Positions 25,803-35,233 are shown, counted from the first letter of the stretch. The stretch is DNA of 64,000 nt from an uncultured Alteromonadaceae bacterium (GCA_947503265.1 CANNDC010000011.1:109873-173872); one strand, 5' to 3'. The notes: generated from the letters alone by a model not told the origin. Translations and numbers: made by a program.

Positions 25803-25988
25803 TTAGACCAAAAAAAACAAGCTAACAAGGCCAATTGTCACTAAAGTACCCCCTATAGTGCGCAATTGCTCAGTAGGTTGTTCTGAAATCTGGGTAAGAT
25901 ACGATTTCCATTTGGTTGGGAACAACATAGGCCCTAACCCTTCGATAATCATAACTAGGGCCAGTGCAATTAAAATAGTTATGCTCAA
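25803..25988 (-). CDS. yjeT: DUF2065 small membrane protein (YjeT-like)
   Basis: 61 residues. LALVMIIEGLGPMLFPTKWKSY is the hallmark of the YjeT family, followed by a conserved LRTIGGTLVTIGLVSLFFL helix; two membrane segments in all. The start codon is TTG with GGAG six bases upstream, and no ATG is available nearby. It precedes purA on the same strand, the usual position next to hflKC-purA, although hflKC is absent here. Function unknown. Confidence 0.88.
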   Translation of the reverse strand: MSITILIALALVMIIEGLGPMLFPTKWKSYLTQISEQPTEQLRTIGGTLVTIGLVSLFFLV

Positions 25989-26086
25989 TGCTAGCTCCGT
26001 ATAATTTGTATCTAATTGGCGACAGAGTATGCAATAAAAATGACCGCTTGAATATTATTTTCGGTGTATATGCACCACAACAAAAA

Positions 26087-26812
26087 TTAATGCTGCTCTA
26101 CACCAGATGGATTAAATTTATAACCCACACCCCAAACCGTTTGCACAATTTGAGGAGAAGTAGCATCACTTTCAATTTTTGCTCTCAAGCGGTTAATGTG
26201 AGAATTCACGGTATGCTCATAGCCGCTGTGGTGATATCCCCAAACAGATTCCAACAACTGGCTTCTGGTAAAAACTTGATTTGGGTGGCTCGCTAGATGA
26301 TAAAGCAATTCGAATTCGGTCGCTGTGAGATCAAGGGTGTTGTCTTCAAATACTGCAATATGGTTTTTCTGATTGATAACCAATGAACCAACAATGAGTG
26401 GTTTTTCTTCCTCGTCTGTTTTAGTCACAGATGCTTTCCTGAATACATCCACTTTACGCAGCTGTGATCTGACTCTAGCTTGTAATTCTCGTGTGCTAAA
26501 CGGTTTCGTCATATAGTCGTCAGCACCTAGCTCTAAACCTAATACACGGTCAGTCTCTGAATTTTTAGCCGTTAGCATAATAATGGCTTGCTCAGGTTTT
26601 TTATCTCTGACTTGACGACATATGTCCAAACCACTCACTTCAGGCAACATGACATCCAATATGAGTAAGGCATAATCATTTTCCATGGCGCTTTTCAGCG
26701 CTTCTCGGCCATTGCCAAAATGATCTATTTCGATACCTAGCTCGGACAGATTAACCCTAATCAAGTCTGCTATATCTAAATCATCTTCTACAACCAACAC
26801 TTTATCAGTCAT
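26087..26812 (-). CDS. OmpR-family response regulator (orphan)
   Basis: 241 residues. Receiver domain 1-115: acidic pocket VVEDD, phospho-acceptor Asp53 (LILDVMLPEVSG), Thr81 and Lys103 (TKPFSTREL). A winged-helix DNA-binding domain spans about 140-235 (LTATEFELLYHLASHPNQVF and HINRLRAKIE, then VWGVGYKF). No histidine kinase gene is adjacent on either side, so its partner lies elsewhere. Transcribed alone. Confidence 0.9.
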   Translation of the reverse strand: MTDKVLVVEDDLDIADLIRVNLSELGIEIDHFGNGREALKSAMENDYALLILDVMLPEVSGLDICRQVRDKKPEQAIIMLTAKNSETDRVLGLELGADDYMTKPFSTRELQARVRSQLRKVDVFRKASVTKTDEEEKPLIVGSLVINQKNHIAVFEDNTLDLTATEFELLYHLASHPNQVFTRSQLLESVWGYHHSGYEHTVNSHINRLRAKIESDATSPQIVQTVWGVGYKFNPSGVEQH

Positions 26813-26941
26813 GCGTTATTTACCTTCGAGTTAAATCCTGACCTATCTTAATAGCTAAATTCTGCGTTAGAGATATCCCAAAAGTATCACACAACAATGA
26901 CGATTTTATCAATTGTGCGCGCTAACACTTACAATTAGCAC

Positions 26942-27364
26942 TTACAAATAGAGCATTTCGTCTCGAGTCGGTGCCAACACCTTTAGTATTTGGTTTTGTA
27001 GTCTATGAGGTACATCCGCCTTGTCCATTGCATTAATAAGTAGGTCGACGGTCCGGTTAAAATCGCCCTCGGTGATGTTCATTCCGGTATGAACAGCTTC
27101 CATACTGTCCCCTGTATACTCGCAGGGCCCGCCAGTGCGCTTGCATATTTGCTCTGACAATTTCTCTTTAAAGCGATCGATATTTGATCCTTCAAAGTAG
27201 CGCAAGATGGTCTCATCAAACTCGATTTCACTGACAAAATTATCCACTATTTCATCAATTTTGCTTTGCCCACCTAATTGCGAATAGACGGACTCCTGCT
27301 TTGCTGCACACCCACTGATAATCAGCAATAAAATAGTCAGAGGTAAGAATATACTCTTAGTCAT
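26942..27364 (-). CDS. Lipoprotein group 1 truncated haemoglobin
   Basis: 140 residues from ATG 27364, four bases after the stop of the upstream gene; the frame extends further upstream but overlaps that gene. A lipobox IISGC puts the acylated Cys at 19, so the globin is membrane anchored outside the cytoplasm. Globin signature: VYSQLGGQSKIDEIVDNFV (A/B helices), ICKRTGGPCEYTGDSMEAVH with the GGP-Y-G-M motif and the proximal His, then the H helix. Heme ligation appears intact. It is the last gene of the cupredoxin-EAL-DUF3034-globin operon. Likely binds O2, NO or another gas at the envelope. Confidence 0.87.
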   Translation of the reverse strand: MTKSIFLPLTILLLIISGCAAKQESVYSQLGGQSKIDEIVDNFVSEIEFDETILRYFEGSNIDRFKEKLSEQICKRTGGPCEYTGDSMEAVHTGMNITEGDFNRTVDLLINAMDKADVPHRLQNQILKVLAPTRDEMLYL

Positions 27365-27368
27365 AGTG

Positions 27369-28226
27369 TTACCGTAATTGTCCATTGATTGAAAGATACA
27401 AGCCACTTTGATCTGCTGCACCTGCAATCGTGCCTAATTTAGCCCAAGCAAGGGTTATATTGAGGTCTTTACTTGGAATATATGAAACAAAGTAATCTAC
27501 CCAGTCATCTTCTCCAAGTCCTAAATTGTCTGGTTTCTGTCGATACTCGGCTCCCACTGCTAGGTGTCTTGAAAACAAAATACCTGCAGAGGCCTCCAGC
27601 ATAATTTCGTAATCGTCGTTTTCAGGTCCACCAAACCCCAGCAACCCCATTTCATTAGCGCGTGTGGCCCGCGCTGTTAAGTTCCACACTGCATTAAAAC
27701 CGCCAATAGCACCAAGGTGAACTTTTGTAGCGGCGATGTAAAAATCCGTTCCATTAGAGGATGAGTCTGCTCCCAAGGCAGTTGCTATCGCCTTATCTTC
27801 TAACCGTTTGTGCTGAAGCCCCACAGACAATTGTGGCAGATCAGAAAAAACCACATCACCAAAGACTCGGTATTTCACACCAAATATATTTTGTTTGATA
27901 TCGCCACCAAGGGTTTTTAAGTCAAACCTTTGATGTGCGATACTGAGTTCCAATCTGTCATATAAGGACAAACTCGCACCCAGCATATTCAACCTGTAGT
28001 CATCTACATCAACTTGGGTGGCAACCGCGCTCACTGAAATCTGATCACGGCTATCGTATCCGGAAATCGTTGCCCAAGGCACAATTCCACCTCCTCCACT
28101 CCCCTCAACCTGCATTAGGCCTGCGGTTCCAATAAGCTTTCCGTCTGCCGCCAACAGTCGGTTTGGAGTGACAAGGATCACGCATAGGTAAATAAGTTGA
28201 ACGGTTAATTTGATTTTTCTATTCAT
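27369..28226 (-). CDS. DUF3034 family exported protein
   Basis: 285 residues from ATG 28226; the frame runs on for 35 codons upstream but those overlap the EAL gene. The start overlaps that gene's stop by four bases (ATGA). The signal peptide ends near LLAADGKL. GTAGLMQVEGSGGGGIVPWA at the mature N-terminus and the regularly alternating strands (LEASAGILFSRHLAVGAEYR) suggest an outer-membrane barrel, consistent with DUF3034. The C-terminal strand ends in SINGQLR rather than an aromatic. Function unknown; its fixed place in this operon points to an envelope component of the same system. Confidence 0.82.
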   Translation of the reverse strand: MNRKIKLTVQLIYLCVILVTPNRLLAADGKLIGTAGLMQVEGSGGGGIVPWATISGYDSRDQISVSAVATQVDVDDYRLNMLGASLSLYDRLELSIAHQRFDLKTLGGDIKQNIFGVKYRVFGDVVFSDLPQLSVGLQHKRLEDKAIATALGADSSSNGTDFYIAATKVHLGAIGGFNAVWNLTARATRANEMGLLGFGGPENDDYEIMLEASAGILFSRHLAVGAEYRQKPDNLGLGEDDWVDYFVSYIPSKDLNITLAWAKLGTIAGAADQSGLYLSINGQLR

Positions 28227-30550
28227 TGATTGAGCCAATCGGTTTGTTGGTGGGTGGCATGCCACTCGACTAAGTCTTGCAGGGGAATGGGGCGACAAAT
28301 ATGGTAACCCTGAGCCCACTCGCATCCCCATTTATTCAGCATGTTCAACGTAGTTGCATTTTCAACGCCTTCAGCAATTACACCAAGGCCAAAGATATGA
28401 GCAAGTTGAATAATAGTTTGTACAATTTGCTGATCACTTTTTTGTGTATCAAGCTTAAGGACAAAGCTTTTATCTATTTTCAGTTCAGAAACAGGTAAGC
28501 TTTTCAGATAACTCAACGAGGAATATCCTGTACCAAAATCGTCGATGGCCAGTGAAAATCCAGCTTCTCGGTACTTATTGAGTTCTTTTACGGCTTCTTC
28601 GGGATCGCTGACCAAATCGCTTTCCGTAATTTCGAATGACAAGCAACTCGCTGGGAGAGAGAATTTTTCGAGTCTCTTTTGTACTGAAGGAAGTAGATTT
28701 TTATTAAGTACATCTTTAGCGGAAAGGTTGATCGCAATGTTGATATCCAGTCCCTTCTCGCGCATTTGATGCACACCCGTTATGGCAGTGCCAATGACCC
28801 AATCAGTCACTTGCCCAATTAGCCCCGCTTGCTCTGCTATTTCAATGAATTCGTCTGGCGGGACAAATCCAAGAACAGAGCTATTCCATCTAATCAGTGC
28901 TTCAGCAGTTTTAATCTTCCCGGTGTTCAAATGTAATTTGGGTTGGTAAAACAAAGCCAATTCAGATTGATTCGATATTAACGCTTTTTTAAGTTCAGAT
29001 ATAATTGCCAAGCGCCGCAGGTAATTTGCCTCGAATGCTTCCTCATAGAAGACAATCTTGTCTGGAGTAGCACGAGCTTCATCTAAGGAAATATTAAGTC
29101 GTTTGTGCACAGATTCAGTATTTTCACAGTCTTCTGGACAATTCAATATCCCCACTGCAAGACGAATTTTCATCGACACGTCTTCAATCACCACCTGCTG
29201 TTCAATGGATTTTTGCATGTTGGAAATATCTTCAAGTGGCAATATTTCATCTGGGATCCACAAAAATTCACCACCATTGAGTCGAGCAGACTGGCCACCC
29301 AACGCTTTAATTCTGGATGCGATCACCTGTAAACAAAGATCACCGTTATGATAGCCAAAAATATCATTTACGCCCCGAAAACCGAGAATATTTGAGCCAA
29401 TCACTTGGAAGGGTTTTCCTTCTGAGAACTTCTGATCAAGTATCTGACTTATTCGATAACGATTTTGTAAATGCGTTAGCAGATCATGGCTGGCTTGATA
29501 GGCAATTTCTTCCTGACGTTCTTGGATATTGTTCTGCATGCTGGAAAATGCGTCTGTCAGCTCGTCAATTTCTTTGGTGTTAGAGTCTATCTCAAGATCT
29601 TTCTGATATTCCCCTTTGGATATCGTTTTTGCGACATCGGAAAGGCGGCGCAATGGTTTAGATAGTTTCCTAGCAACTATTGCTCCAAGCAGCAAAGACA
29701 ACATGATTGACAGAATTGCAATCACAGTCACCTTAAGTTGCAACTGATTGAACTCTCCAAACAAGCGTTCTACATCTTCTGAAAGGGTGAAGTAGATTTC
29801 TGCATTATTGTCTTGATTAAACAAAAATTGCTTAGAAATATATGGTGTAGTGCCAAACAGAGAAACCGTCATCCAATTAACATCGACATCCGTATGGTCA
29901 AGCGCCTGTTTAAGCATGCCAGAAGGTAGTGTCGAAGAAGACAATTGAGTGTCGCCATCTCTGATAAATTCGATAGAAATATCAAGTTGTGAGATTCTTT
30001 TTAGAAGATCCAACAACTCTGTATCTATCTCAAATCCGAGTACTGTGATGGCAATAGCGCGCGGAGCTTTCACGGTTAACAACATAGTTTGATAGAGCTT
30101 GCCATCGATGAACAAAATGGTACTTGCTCCACCTTCTCGTTTGGCTTTTTCAACCAATTCTGGGAATGGAAAGGCATTGTCTGGAACCAATTCAGTTGTG
30201 GTGCTACTCACCACCATTCCATCCAACCCAATTAGCGCCATCATGTCAGATTCTATGCGATTGCCATGATTGAATAGAACACTATCAATTGTTGCTTTGT
30301 CTTTTGTAGCGACAGCTTGTTTGAATGCGAAATCTGCAGTTAATACATACGAAGAGTTGTAGAGTTGTTCATCTCGACTGCCTAAAATCTGCTTTAGTAC
30401 AGATTCTGCGACTTGAAAACTATCTGCTAATTGATCTTTGGCATGATCTATTGTGGAAAACCAGACATTGAGCAAGATGACAACGGAGGAAAGAAGAACC
30501 AATCCACCCGCTAATCTAAATATATGTTGATTAAGTGATTTAATCGCCAA
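28223..30550 (-). CDS. Membrane GGDEF-EAL protein, probable c-di-GMP phosphodiesterase
   Basis: 775 residues. Membrane helix about 11-32, periplasmic sensor region about 33-270, second helix about 273-295, then HAMP. The GGDEF domain (about 355-500) is degenerate: the signature reads RLNGGEFLW instead of RxGGDEF, so it is unlikely to make c-di-GMP. The EAL domain is intact: EALIRW, the NLS segment INLSAKDV, FEITES, LAIDDFGTGYSSLSYL, KIDKSFV and VIAEGVE. So hydrolysis of c-di-GMP is the expected output. The start codon is TTG immediately after the upstream gene's stop, with AAAGG upstream; no nearby ATG exists. Translationally coupled to both neighbours. Confidence 0.88.
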   Translation of the reverse strand: MAIKSLNQHIFRLAGGLVLLSSVVILLNVWFSTIDHAKDQLADSFQVAESVLKQILGSRDEQLYNSSYVLTADFAFKQAVATKDKATIDSVLFNHGNRIESDMMALIGLDGMVVSSTTTELVPDNAFPFPELVEKAKREGGASTILFIDGKLYQTMLLTVKAPRAIAITVLGFEIDTELLDLLKRISQLDISIEFIRDGDTQLSSSTLPSGMLKQALDHTDVDVNWMTVSLFGTTPYISKQFLFNQDNNAEIYFTLSEDVERLFGEFNQLQLKVTVIAILSIMLSLLLGAIVARKLSKPLRRLSDVAKTISKGEYQKDLEIDSNTKEIDELTDAFSSMQNNIQERQEEIAYQASHDLLTHLQNRYRISQILDQKFSEGKPFQVIGSNILGFRGVNDIFGYHNGDLCLQVIASRIKALGGQSARLNGGEFLWIPDEILPLEDISNMQKSIEQQVVIEDVSMKIRLAVGILNCPEDCENTESVHKRLNISLDEARATPDKIVFYEEAFEANYLRRLAIISELKKALISNQSELALFYQPKLHLNTGKIKTAEALIRWNSSVLGFVPPDEFIEIAEQAGLIGQVTDWVIGTAITGVHQMREKGLDINIAINLSAKDVLNKNLLPSVQKRLEKFSLPASCLSFEITESDLVSDPEEAVKELNKYREAGFSLAIDDFGTGYSSLSYLKSLPVSELKIDKSFVLKLDTQKSDQQIVQTIIQLAHIFGLGVIAEGVENATTLNMLNKWGCEWAQGYHICRPIPLQDLVEWHATHQQTDWLNQ

Positions 30551-31204
30551 TTAGTTGCCTTTGCTACCAAATTTTCTAGAACCAAATGTATTGGATTCAG
30601 TAGTTTGTTGCGGGGCCAATAACTCGATACTAGCAACTCGCTGGCCTTCTTCAAATTCAACTTTTGTATATATTTTAGTAAGTGCACCTTCGGCTAATTC
30701 AGCATGCCAAATAGCGATAGATTCGGGTATTGATTGTTGAAACGTGACAATCCCATCAGCATTTGTGATTTTTGCTATTTCTCGGTCTGCTACATAAATG
30801 TGCGCCACCATACTGTCATGGATATTACATCCCAATATGCCTATGCCCGCGGTGTCATATAAAATGGGTTTTTGACTGGAACCTTTATAGAGTTTTAGCT
30901 GAAAAGGTTTGATGCTGGAAAAGCTATAAACATTGTGTCTTACATCATCACTATTGGGAAAATTAACTTCTTGCCCTTTGTTTATTATCAGTAAATTGGG
31001 TACAAATTGCTTGCTAATTTGGTCAATGACAGCCAGTTTTTTTAGGTCTGGTCGAAAATCTTCAGGAGCGGGAATGGCAACGACAGCATGTTTCACTGGC
31101 TTGCCATTTTGGTCAAGAATTTTAATAGTGGCAGCGGCCAACGCGTTGCAACTAAAAACGTACAAATGGAATAGGCTAAGAAAACCAATCAAGTACTTAC
31201 TCAT
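30551..31204 (-). CDS. Exported cupredoxin-like protein (methylamine-utilization type)
   Basis: 217 residues with a signal peptide (about 1-24). The cupredoxin core has VNFPNSDDVRHNVYSFS and GILGCNIHDSMVAHIYV, supplying His, Cys, His and Met as type 1 copper ligands in the order H...C-x2-H-x2-M. The close packing of the last three is unlike classical plastocyanins. An N-terminal carboxypeptidase-regulatory-like strand (IKILDQNGKPVKHAVVAIP) and a C-terminal tail of unknown role complete it. It is the first gene of the four-gene operon with EAL, DUF3034 and globin. Confidence 0.82.
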   Translation of the reverse strand: MSKYLIGFLSLFHLYVFSCNALAAATIKILDQNGKPVKHAVVAIPAPEDFRPDLKKLAVIDQISKQFVPNLLIINKGQEVNFPNSDDVRHNVYSFSSIKPFQLKLYKGSSQKPILYDTAGIGILGCNIHDSMVAHIYVADREIAKITNADGIVTFQQSIPESIAIWHAELAEGALTKIYTKVEFEEGQRVASIELLAPQQTTESNTFGSRKFGSKGN

Positions 31205-31302
31205 GATATCACTACTAACCTTTGCAATACGTATTCTCGCTGAAGCGGCGCTGGTTTGATTTCAATGAATCCTAGCCTATATCGGCTCCATTGTGAATTT
31301 AA

Positions 31303-31752
31303 TTACTCATCGCTGTTTTGCTGCAACAAATATTCGTGTTCAGGATCAACCACAAACTTACCGCTCATCGCTTCGCGACCCAACAGCATCAAATAGGTCA
31401 TTTCTGAACGGTCAGTCAAGGTGATATGGATATCCCACAGCATATCAGCCATTTTTATTTTTGTTTCGATTAGATAGCGACGTTCTTTGGTCGCCGTTGA
31501 ACTCTTTACTTTGCGTATGGCTTTGACTTTTGCTTCTCGCCGCACTATTTCATTGACATCATGAATATCAGGATGAATATCAAAACTCACCCATAAATCT
31601 CCTGATTTATCAAACTCTTCGAGATTATCTACATGCAACGAAGAAGTCGCTGCGCCTGTGTCTACACGAATATTTAAATCTGAAATACTTAAATCCGGTA
31701 AATCGCACTTCTCTAGTGAACCAACAATGGGTTTTCCTTTATAGTTCTGCAT
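31303..31752 (-). CDS. Retropepsin-like RimB/LysX-family protease
   Basis: 149 residues. The motif IRVDTGAATSSLHV carries the retropepsin Asp-Thr-Gly of the family formerly called ATP-dependent zinc protease (DUF785), and YLMLLGREAM closes the active-site fold. It is the third gene of an operon behind rimK and an aspartoacylase-like gene, 23 bp after the latter. In Pseudomonas, RimB of this family acts together with the RimK ligase in a c-di-GMP-linked system that modifies ribosomal protein S6; the same pairing suggests a similar role here. Confidence 0.85.
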   Translation of the reverse strand: MQNYKGKPIVGSLEKCDLPDLSISDLNIRVDTGAATSSLHVDNLEEFDKSGDLWVSFDIHPDIHDVNEIVRREAKVKAIRKVKSSTATKERRYLIETKIKMADMLWDIHITLTDRSEMTYLMLLGREAMSGKFVVDPEHEYLLQQNSDE

Positions 31753-31775
31753 TTTTTGCTTCTCTGCTTACGAGG

Positions 31776-32813
31776 TCAATAAACCATGGGGCCTTCGCCC
31801 AACACTAAATTGTCTTGCAACATTTCAACATTGCTTGCAACTGAATCTGGCTTTTTAAAATAAGCAATGTGGTACATAGCTTCTCCTTCTTGCGCAAGGG
31901 GAATATTTTGTTTACCTATGACAATCCCTTCCGCAGGACAAGTAACTCTGTCAAGTTCAATGCCGAAAGGATTAGAAATTTGTGCAAGCACATCGCCTTT
32001 GGCCACATGATCGCCAAGTTGCGCAATGTGATGGACAAAACCACTTTCATTAGCTCTAACCCAACCACTTTGCCGAGCTACAAAAGGTTCAATGTTATGT
32101 CCTTTTTTAGAACGACTTTTGTTTAACATTCCAATTTCGCGCATAACATTAATTACACCTTTCAATCCTGCACGGATTGAAAACTCATCGTATCTCAGTG
32201 CTTGTCCAGCTTCGTAAAGCAACACTTTCACTCCCAAGTCTCCTGCTGCTTGCCTGAGTGAGCCATCTCGAATGTTTGCATCAAGCATGACTGGAAGACC
32301 AAACGCTTTAGACATAGCGAAAGTTTCCTTGTCTTCAAGTGCAGCTCTTACTTGAGGTAAATTACTGCGATGGATTGCGCCTGTATGCAGATCGATTCCA
32401 AAATCGCATTTAGAAACAATCTCGGATAAAAATAGGTTTGCAATACGACCTGCTAAAGATCCTTTGGTGCTACCGGGAAAACATCGGTTTAAGTCTCGTC
32501 TGTCTGGCAAATATCGGCTTTGATTCAATACGCCATAAACGTTAACCATGGGCACGGCTATTAGAGTTCCGCGCAGTGTTTTGATCGATTTACTGCGAAT
32601 CAGTCGGCTTACTATCTCAATGCCATTGAGTTCATCGCCATGGATTGCAGCACTAACAAACAAGGTAGGACCTGGCCTTTTGCCACGCTGCACATGAACG
32701 GGAATCGACATGTGTGTATCAGTGTACAATGGCGGCATTTCTAATTGAATTTGTCGCGTCTCGCCCAACTTGATTTGTTGACCGCCAATGGTGATTATGT
32801 CTTTATTTTTCAT
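31776..32813 (-). CDS. Succinylglutamate desuccinylase/aspartoacylase family protein
   Basis: 345 residues. Zinc-carboxypeptidase-like ligands are H58 and E61 (AAIHGDELNGIE) and H143 (GIDLHTGAIH), with the substrate-binding YLPDRRDLNRCFPG. A C-terminal lipoyl/biotinyl-like beta-barrel (about 250-330: GHNIEPFVARQSGWVRANES) follows. It probably removes an acyl or aminoacyl group from an amino acid or from a protein tail. It lies 9 bp after rimK and 23 bp before the retropepsin gene, so it may act on the glutamate chains that RimK adds; that substrate is inference. Confidence 0.87.
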   Translation of the reverse strand: MKNKDIITIGGQQIKLGETRQIQLEMPPLYTDTHMSIPVHVQRGKRPGPTLFVSAAIHGDELNGIEIVSRLIRSKSIKTLRGTLIAVPMVNVYGVLNQSRYLPDRRDLNRCFPGSTKGSLAGRIANLFLSEIVSKCDFGIDLHTGAIHRSNLPQVRAALEDKETFAMSKAFGLPVMLDANIRDGSLRQAAGDLGVKVLLYEAGQALRYDEFSIRAGLKGVINVMREIGMLNKSRSKKGHNIEPFVARQSGWVRANESGFVHHIAQLGDHVAKGDVLAQISNPFGIELDRVTCPAEGIVIGKQNIPLAQEGEAMYHIAYFKKPDSVASNVEMLQDNLVLGEGPMVY

Positions 32814-32822
32814 CGTATATAA

Positions 32823-33728
32823 CTAACCCTTTCCTTTCGTTTTGGTTTTATTGGGCTTAGCATTCTTTTCGATAAACTCGATTATCATGCCTGCGACGTC
32901 TTTCGATGTTGCAGACTCAATTCCTTCGAGGCCCGGCGAAGAATTTACTTCCATAACCACTGGACCATTGTTCGAGCGTAATATATCAACACCACACATA
33001 TTCAGTCCCATAGTTTTAGCGGCTTCCACAGCCGTTTTCCGTTCTAAAGGAGACAAGCGAACAATACTTGCGCTCCCACCTCGGTGCAAGTTAGAACGGA
33101 ACTCCCCTGGCGCGGCTTGGCGCTTCATTGCCGCAATGACTTTTCCTCCAACAACAAGACATCGGATATCTGAACCGCCCGCTTCTGCAATATATTCTTG
33201 CACTAAAATATCGGCTTTTAACCCCATGAAAGCTTCGATAATTGACTCGGCTGCTTTAGCCGTGTCGGCAAGCACAACACCAATCCCCTGAGTACCTTCT
33301 AACAACTTAATCACAACAGGTGCGCCACCGACATTTTTAATTAAATCATCAATACGATCTGGATGATTTGCAAATCCGGTTCTTGGCATTCCAATTCCTT
33401 TACGAGAGAGTAATTGCAACGAACGCAATTTGTCCCTAGAGCGACTAATAGCGACGGACTCGTTAATCGAGAATGTGCCCATCATCTCAAACTGACGAAC
33501 AACTGATGTTCCGTAGAAGGTAACTGATGCACCGATGCGTGGAATCACAGCATCATATTTCGGCAATGACGCACCTTTATATCTTACTGATGGTCGACTA
33601 CTAGTGACGTCCATGTAACAATGCATTGTGTCAACAATATCCACTGTATGGCCCCGCTGCTCGCCAGCTTCTTTAAGTCGACGCGTAGAATATAACTTTG
33701 GATTGCGAGATAAAATTGCTATTCGCAT
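32823..33728 (-). CDS. rimK: RimK, ATP-grasp glutamate ligase
   Basis: Adds glutamates to the C-terminus of ribosomal protein S6 and can make poly-alpha-glutamate. 301 residues, E. coli-like throughout: [20 protein letters not shown], the glycine-rich ATP lid [34 protein letters not shown], and the metal-binding [16 protein letters not shown] basic Lys-rich tail ([13 protein letters not shown]) follows. First gene of the rimK-aspartoacylase-retropepsin operon, divergent from an mscS gene. Confidence 0.95.
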   Translation of the reverse strand: MRIAILSRNPKLYSTRRLKEAGEQRGHTVDIVDTMHCYMDVTSSRPSVRYKGASLPKYDAVIPRIGASVTFYGTSVVRQFEMMGTFSINESVAISRSRDKLRSLQLLSRKGIGMPRTGFANHPDRIDDLIKNVGGAPVVIKLLEGTQGIGVVLADTAKAAESIIEAFMGLKADILVQEYIAEAGGSDIRCLVVGGKVIAAMKRQAAPGEFRSNLHRGGSASIVRLSPLERKTAVEAAKTMGLNMCGVDILRSNNGPVVMEVNSSPGLEGIESATSKDVAGMIIEFIEKNAKPNKTKTKGKG

Positions 33729-33812
33729 GCTGACTACCTCTGGGTAAAATGGTGAATTGTTAGTTAATCTTGGCTATCTACAATAATAAAATAATAGGAC
33801 CAAGCACTCATT

Positions 33813-34634
33813 ATGTTTGAAATGATCATTAATCATAGACTAACTATTTCAGTTATAGTGATTGCAGTTGCGCTTTTAATCAAATACTTCTTGGTTAAAT
33901 TTATTCGAGCGAGGGCAAAAAAGAGAAAGCTCGATAAACGTTATCTTGTCAGCCACATCAAAAACTTCATTAATTTTACTCTTGTCATTGTCTTGCTTAG
34001 CTTTTGGGCACACGAAATCCAGAATTTTGCTTTGTCTATCGCAGCGTTTGCTGTCGCCATCGTATTGGCGACAAGGGAATTTATTCAATGCATCATTGGC
34101 TTTTTCTATTTGATGTCAACAAGACCATTTCGAATTGGAGATTGGATACAGGTCGGTGAATACACAGGTGAAGTATCTGCTACCGATTGGATTAAAAGTA
34201 CGTTATTGGAAGTCAATTTAAAGGATTATCGTTTTACCGGTAAAACCCTTTTTATTCCAAATAACAAGCTGATTACTAGCCCGATTAAAAACCTTAACTT
34301 TTTGAAAAGATACGTGTCACATCATTTTGCGATTACACGGGATGAAGATGTTAATCCCTATTTGTTTATCGACGCGCTCAAAGAAAAAACCAAAGCCCAT
34401 TGTGACGAATTTTACGATGTCGCCAGCAGGTATAATCAGATTATAGAACGACGACTAGATGTTAAGATTCATGGGCCAGAACCCCATATTGAAGTTGTTA
34501 CCAGTGAAATTGGACACACTCAAATTCACATCAGCATATTCTGCCCAACAGACAGAGCCGTTGAAATTGAGCAAAAGATAACCAAAGATTGTCTTCAATT
34601 ATGGTTTGAGGAACTAGCAAAAGTTATAAAGTAA
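33813..34634 (+). CDS. Small MscS-family mechanosensitive channel
   Basis: 273 residues. Three membrane segments (about 8-26, 50-70, 75-98) with a TM3 less canonical in small residues than the E. coli channel, then the beta domain FRIGDWIQVGEYTGEVSATDW and the IPNNKLITSPIKNL hinge. The C-terminal domain is short. The start is ATG 33813; the upstream AGGA is rather far. It is divergent from rimK and its 3' end overlaps the DUF1439 gene by 11 bp. Ion and osmolyte release on hypo-osmotic shock is the family role. Confidence 0.87.
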   Translation: MFEMIINHRLTISVIVIAVALLIKYFLVKFIRARAKKRKLDKRYLVSHIKNFINFTLVIVLLSFWAHEIQNFALSIAAFAVAIVLATREFIQCIIGFFYLMSTRPFRIGDWIQVGEYTGEVSATDWIKSTLLEVNLKDYRFTGKTLFIPNNKLITSPIKNLNFLKRYVSHHFAITRDEDVNPYLFIDALKEKTKAHCDEFYDVASRYNQIIERRLDVKIHGPEPHIEVVTSEIGHTQIHISIFCPTDRAVEIEQKITKDCLQLWFEELAKVIK

Positions 34635-35157
34635 TGGCTAAACCCTTGCTGGTAATCTTAATGTCCCTTGGCACTATTTCACCAAAGCCTAAGTCGAACT
34701 GCTTAAAATCAAATAAAAGAATGACAGGTAAATTTTTACCTATATTCTGCTTGATTGTATCTATGGTTTGCTTTGTATTAGGAATGGTATTTTCCAGAAC
34801 TTGAAAATGCGTCAGGGCTGGTTTTTCAAACTGTAATTCCTGAGTTGCTGAGCGATACGTCACTATGCCTTCAATTGTCCCCTGCGCCAGGAGTTTTTGT
34901 TGGGATTGTACGGCCTCAATGGTCGTTGAAATGATGACTTTTTGCACGCCAGAATCTAACTTGATTGTCGGGTTTGAAAAGGTGACATCCATACCCTGGT
35001 AATTTTGTTTAAATGGGAATGCAACAACTAGCATATTATTCAGTTGCTTCTCGGTCACCGTAAAAACAAATCCCAACGATTGAAAAGACATTAACAACAA
35101 CATGCAACACAGGACGTGGGGCAATTTTAACTTCACTACAAATTTCTCACAAATCAC
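34624..35157 (-). CDS. DUF1439 (YceB-like) envelope protein
   Basis: 177 residues from GTG 35157; a GTG seven codons in would give a more standard signal peptide (VKLKLPHVLCCMLLLMSFQSLG). The mature part, FTVTEKQLNNMLVVAFPF then VTFSNPTIKLDSGVQKVIIST and the closing KGLAITL, fits the DUF1439 lipid-binding-like fold of YceB. A cysteine pair at the end of the hydrophobic stretch could be a lipobox but is poorly placed. Function unknown. Confidence 0.72.
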   Translation of the reverse strand: MICEKFVVKLKLPHVLCCMLLLMSFQSLGFVFTVTEKQLNNMLVVAFPFKQNYQGMDVTFSNPTIKLDSGVQKVIISTTIEAVQSQQKLLAQGTIEGIVTYRSATQELQFEKPALTHFQVLENTIPNTKQTIDTIKQNIGKNLPVILLFDFKQFDLGFGEIVPRDIKITSKGLAITL

Positions 35158-35233
35158 GACGAATTAGCGATAGCATATCATGTGAAGATAATCGTTGATA
35201 AGCATCCTTGATGATTGATTTGGGAAACGAAAT

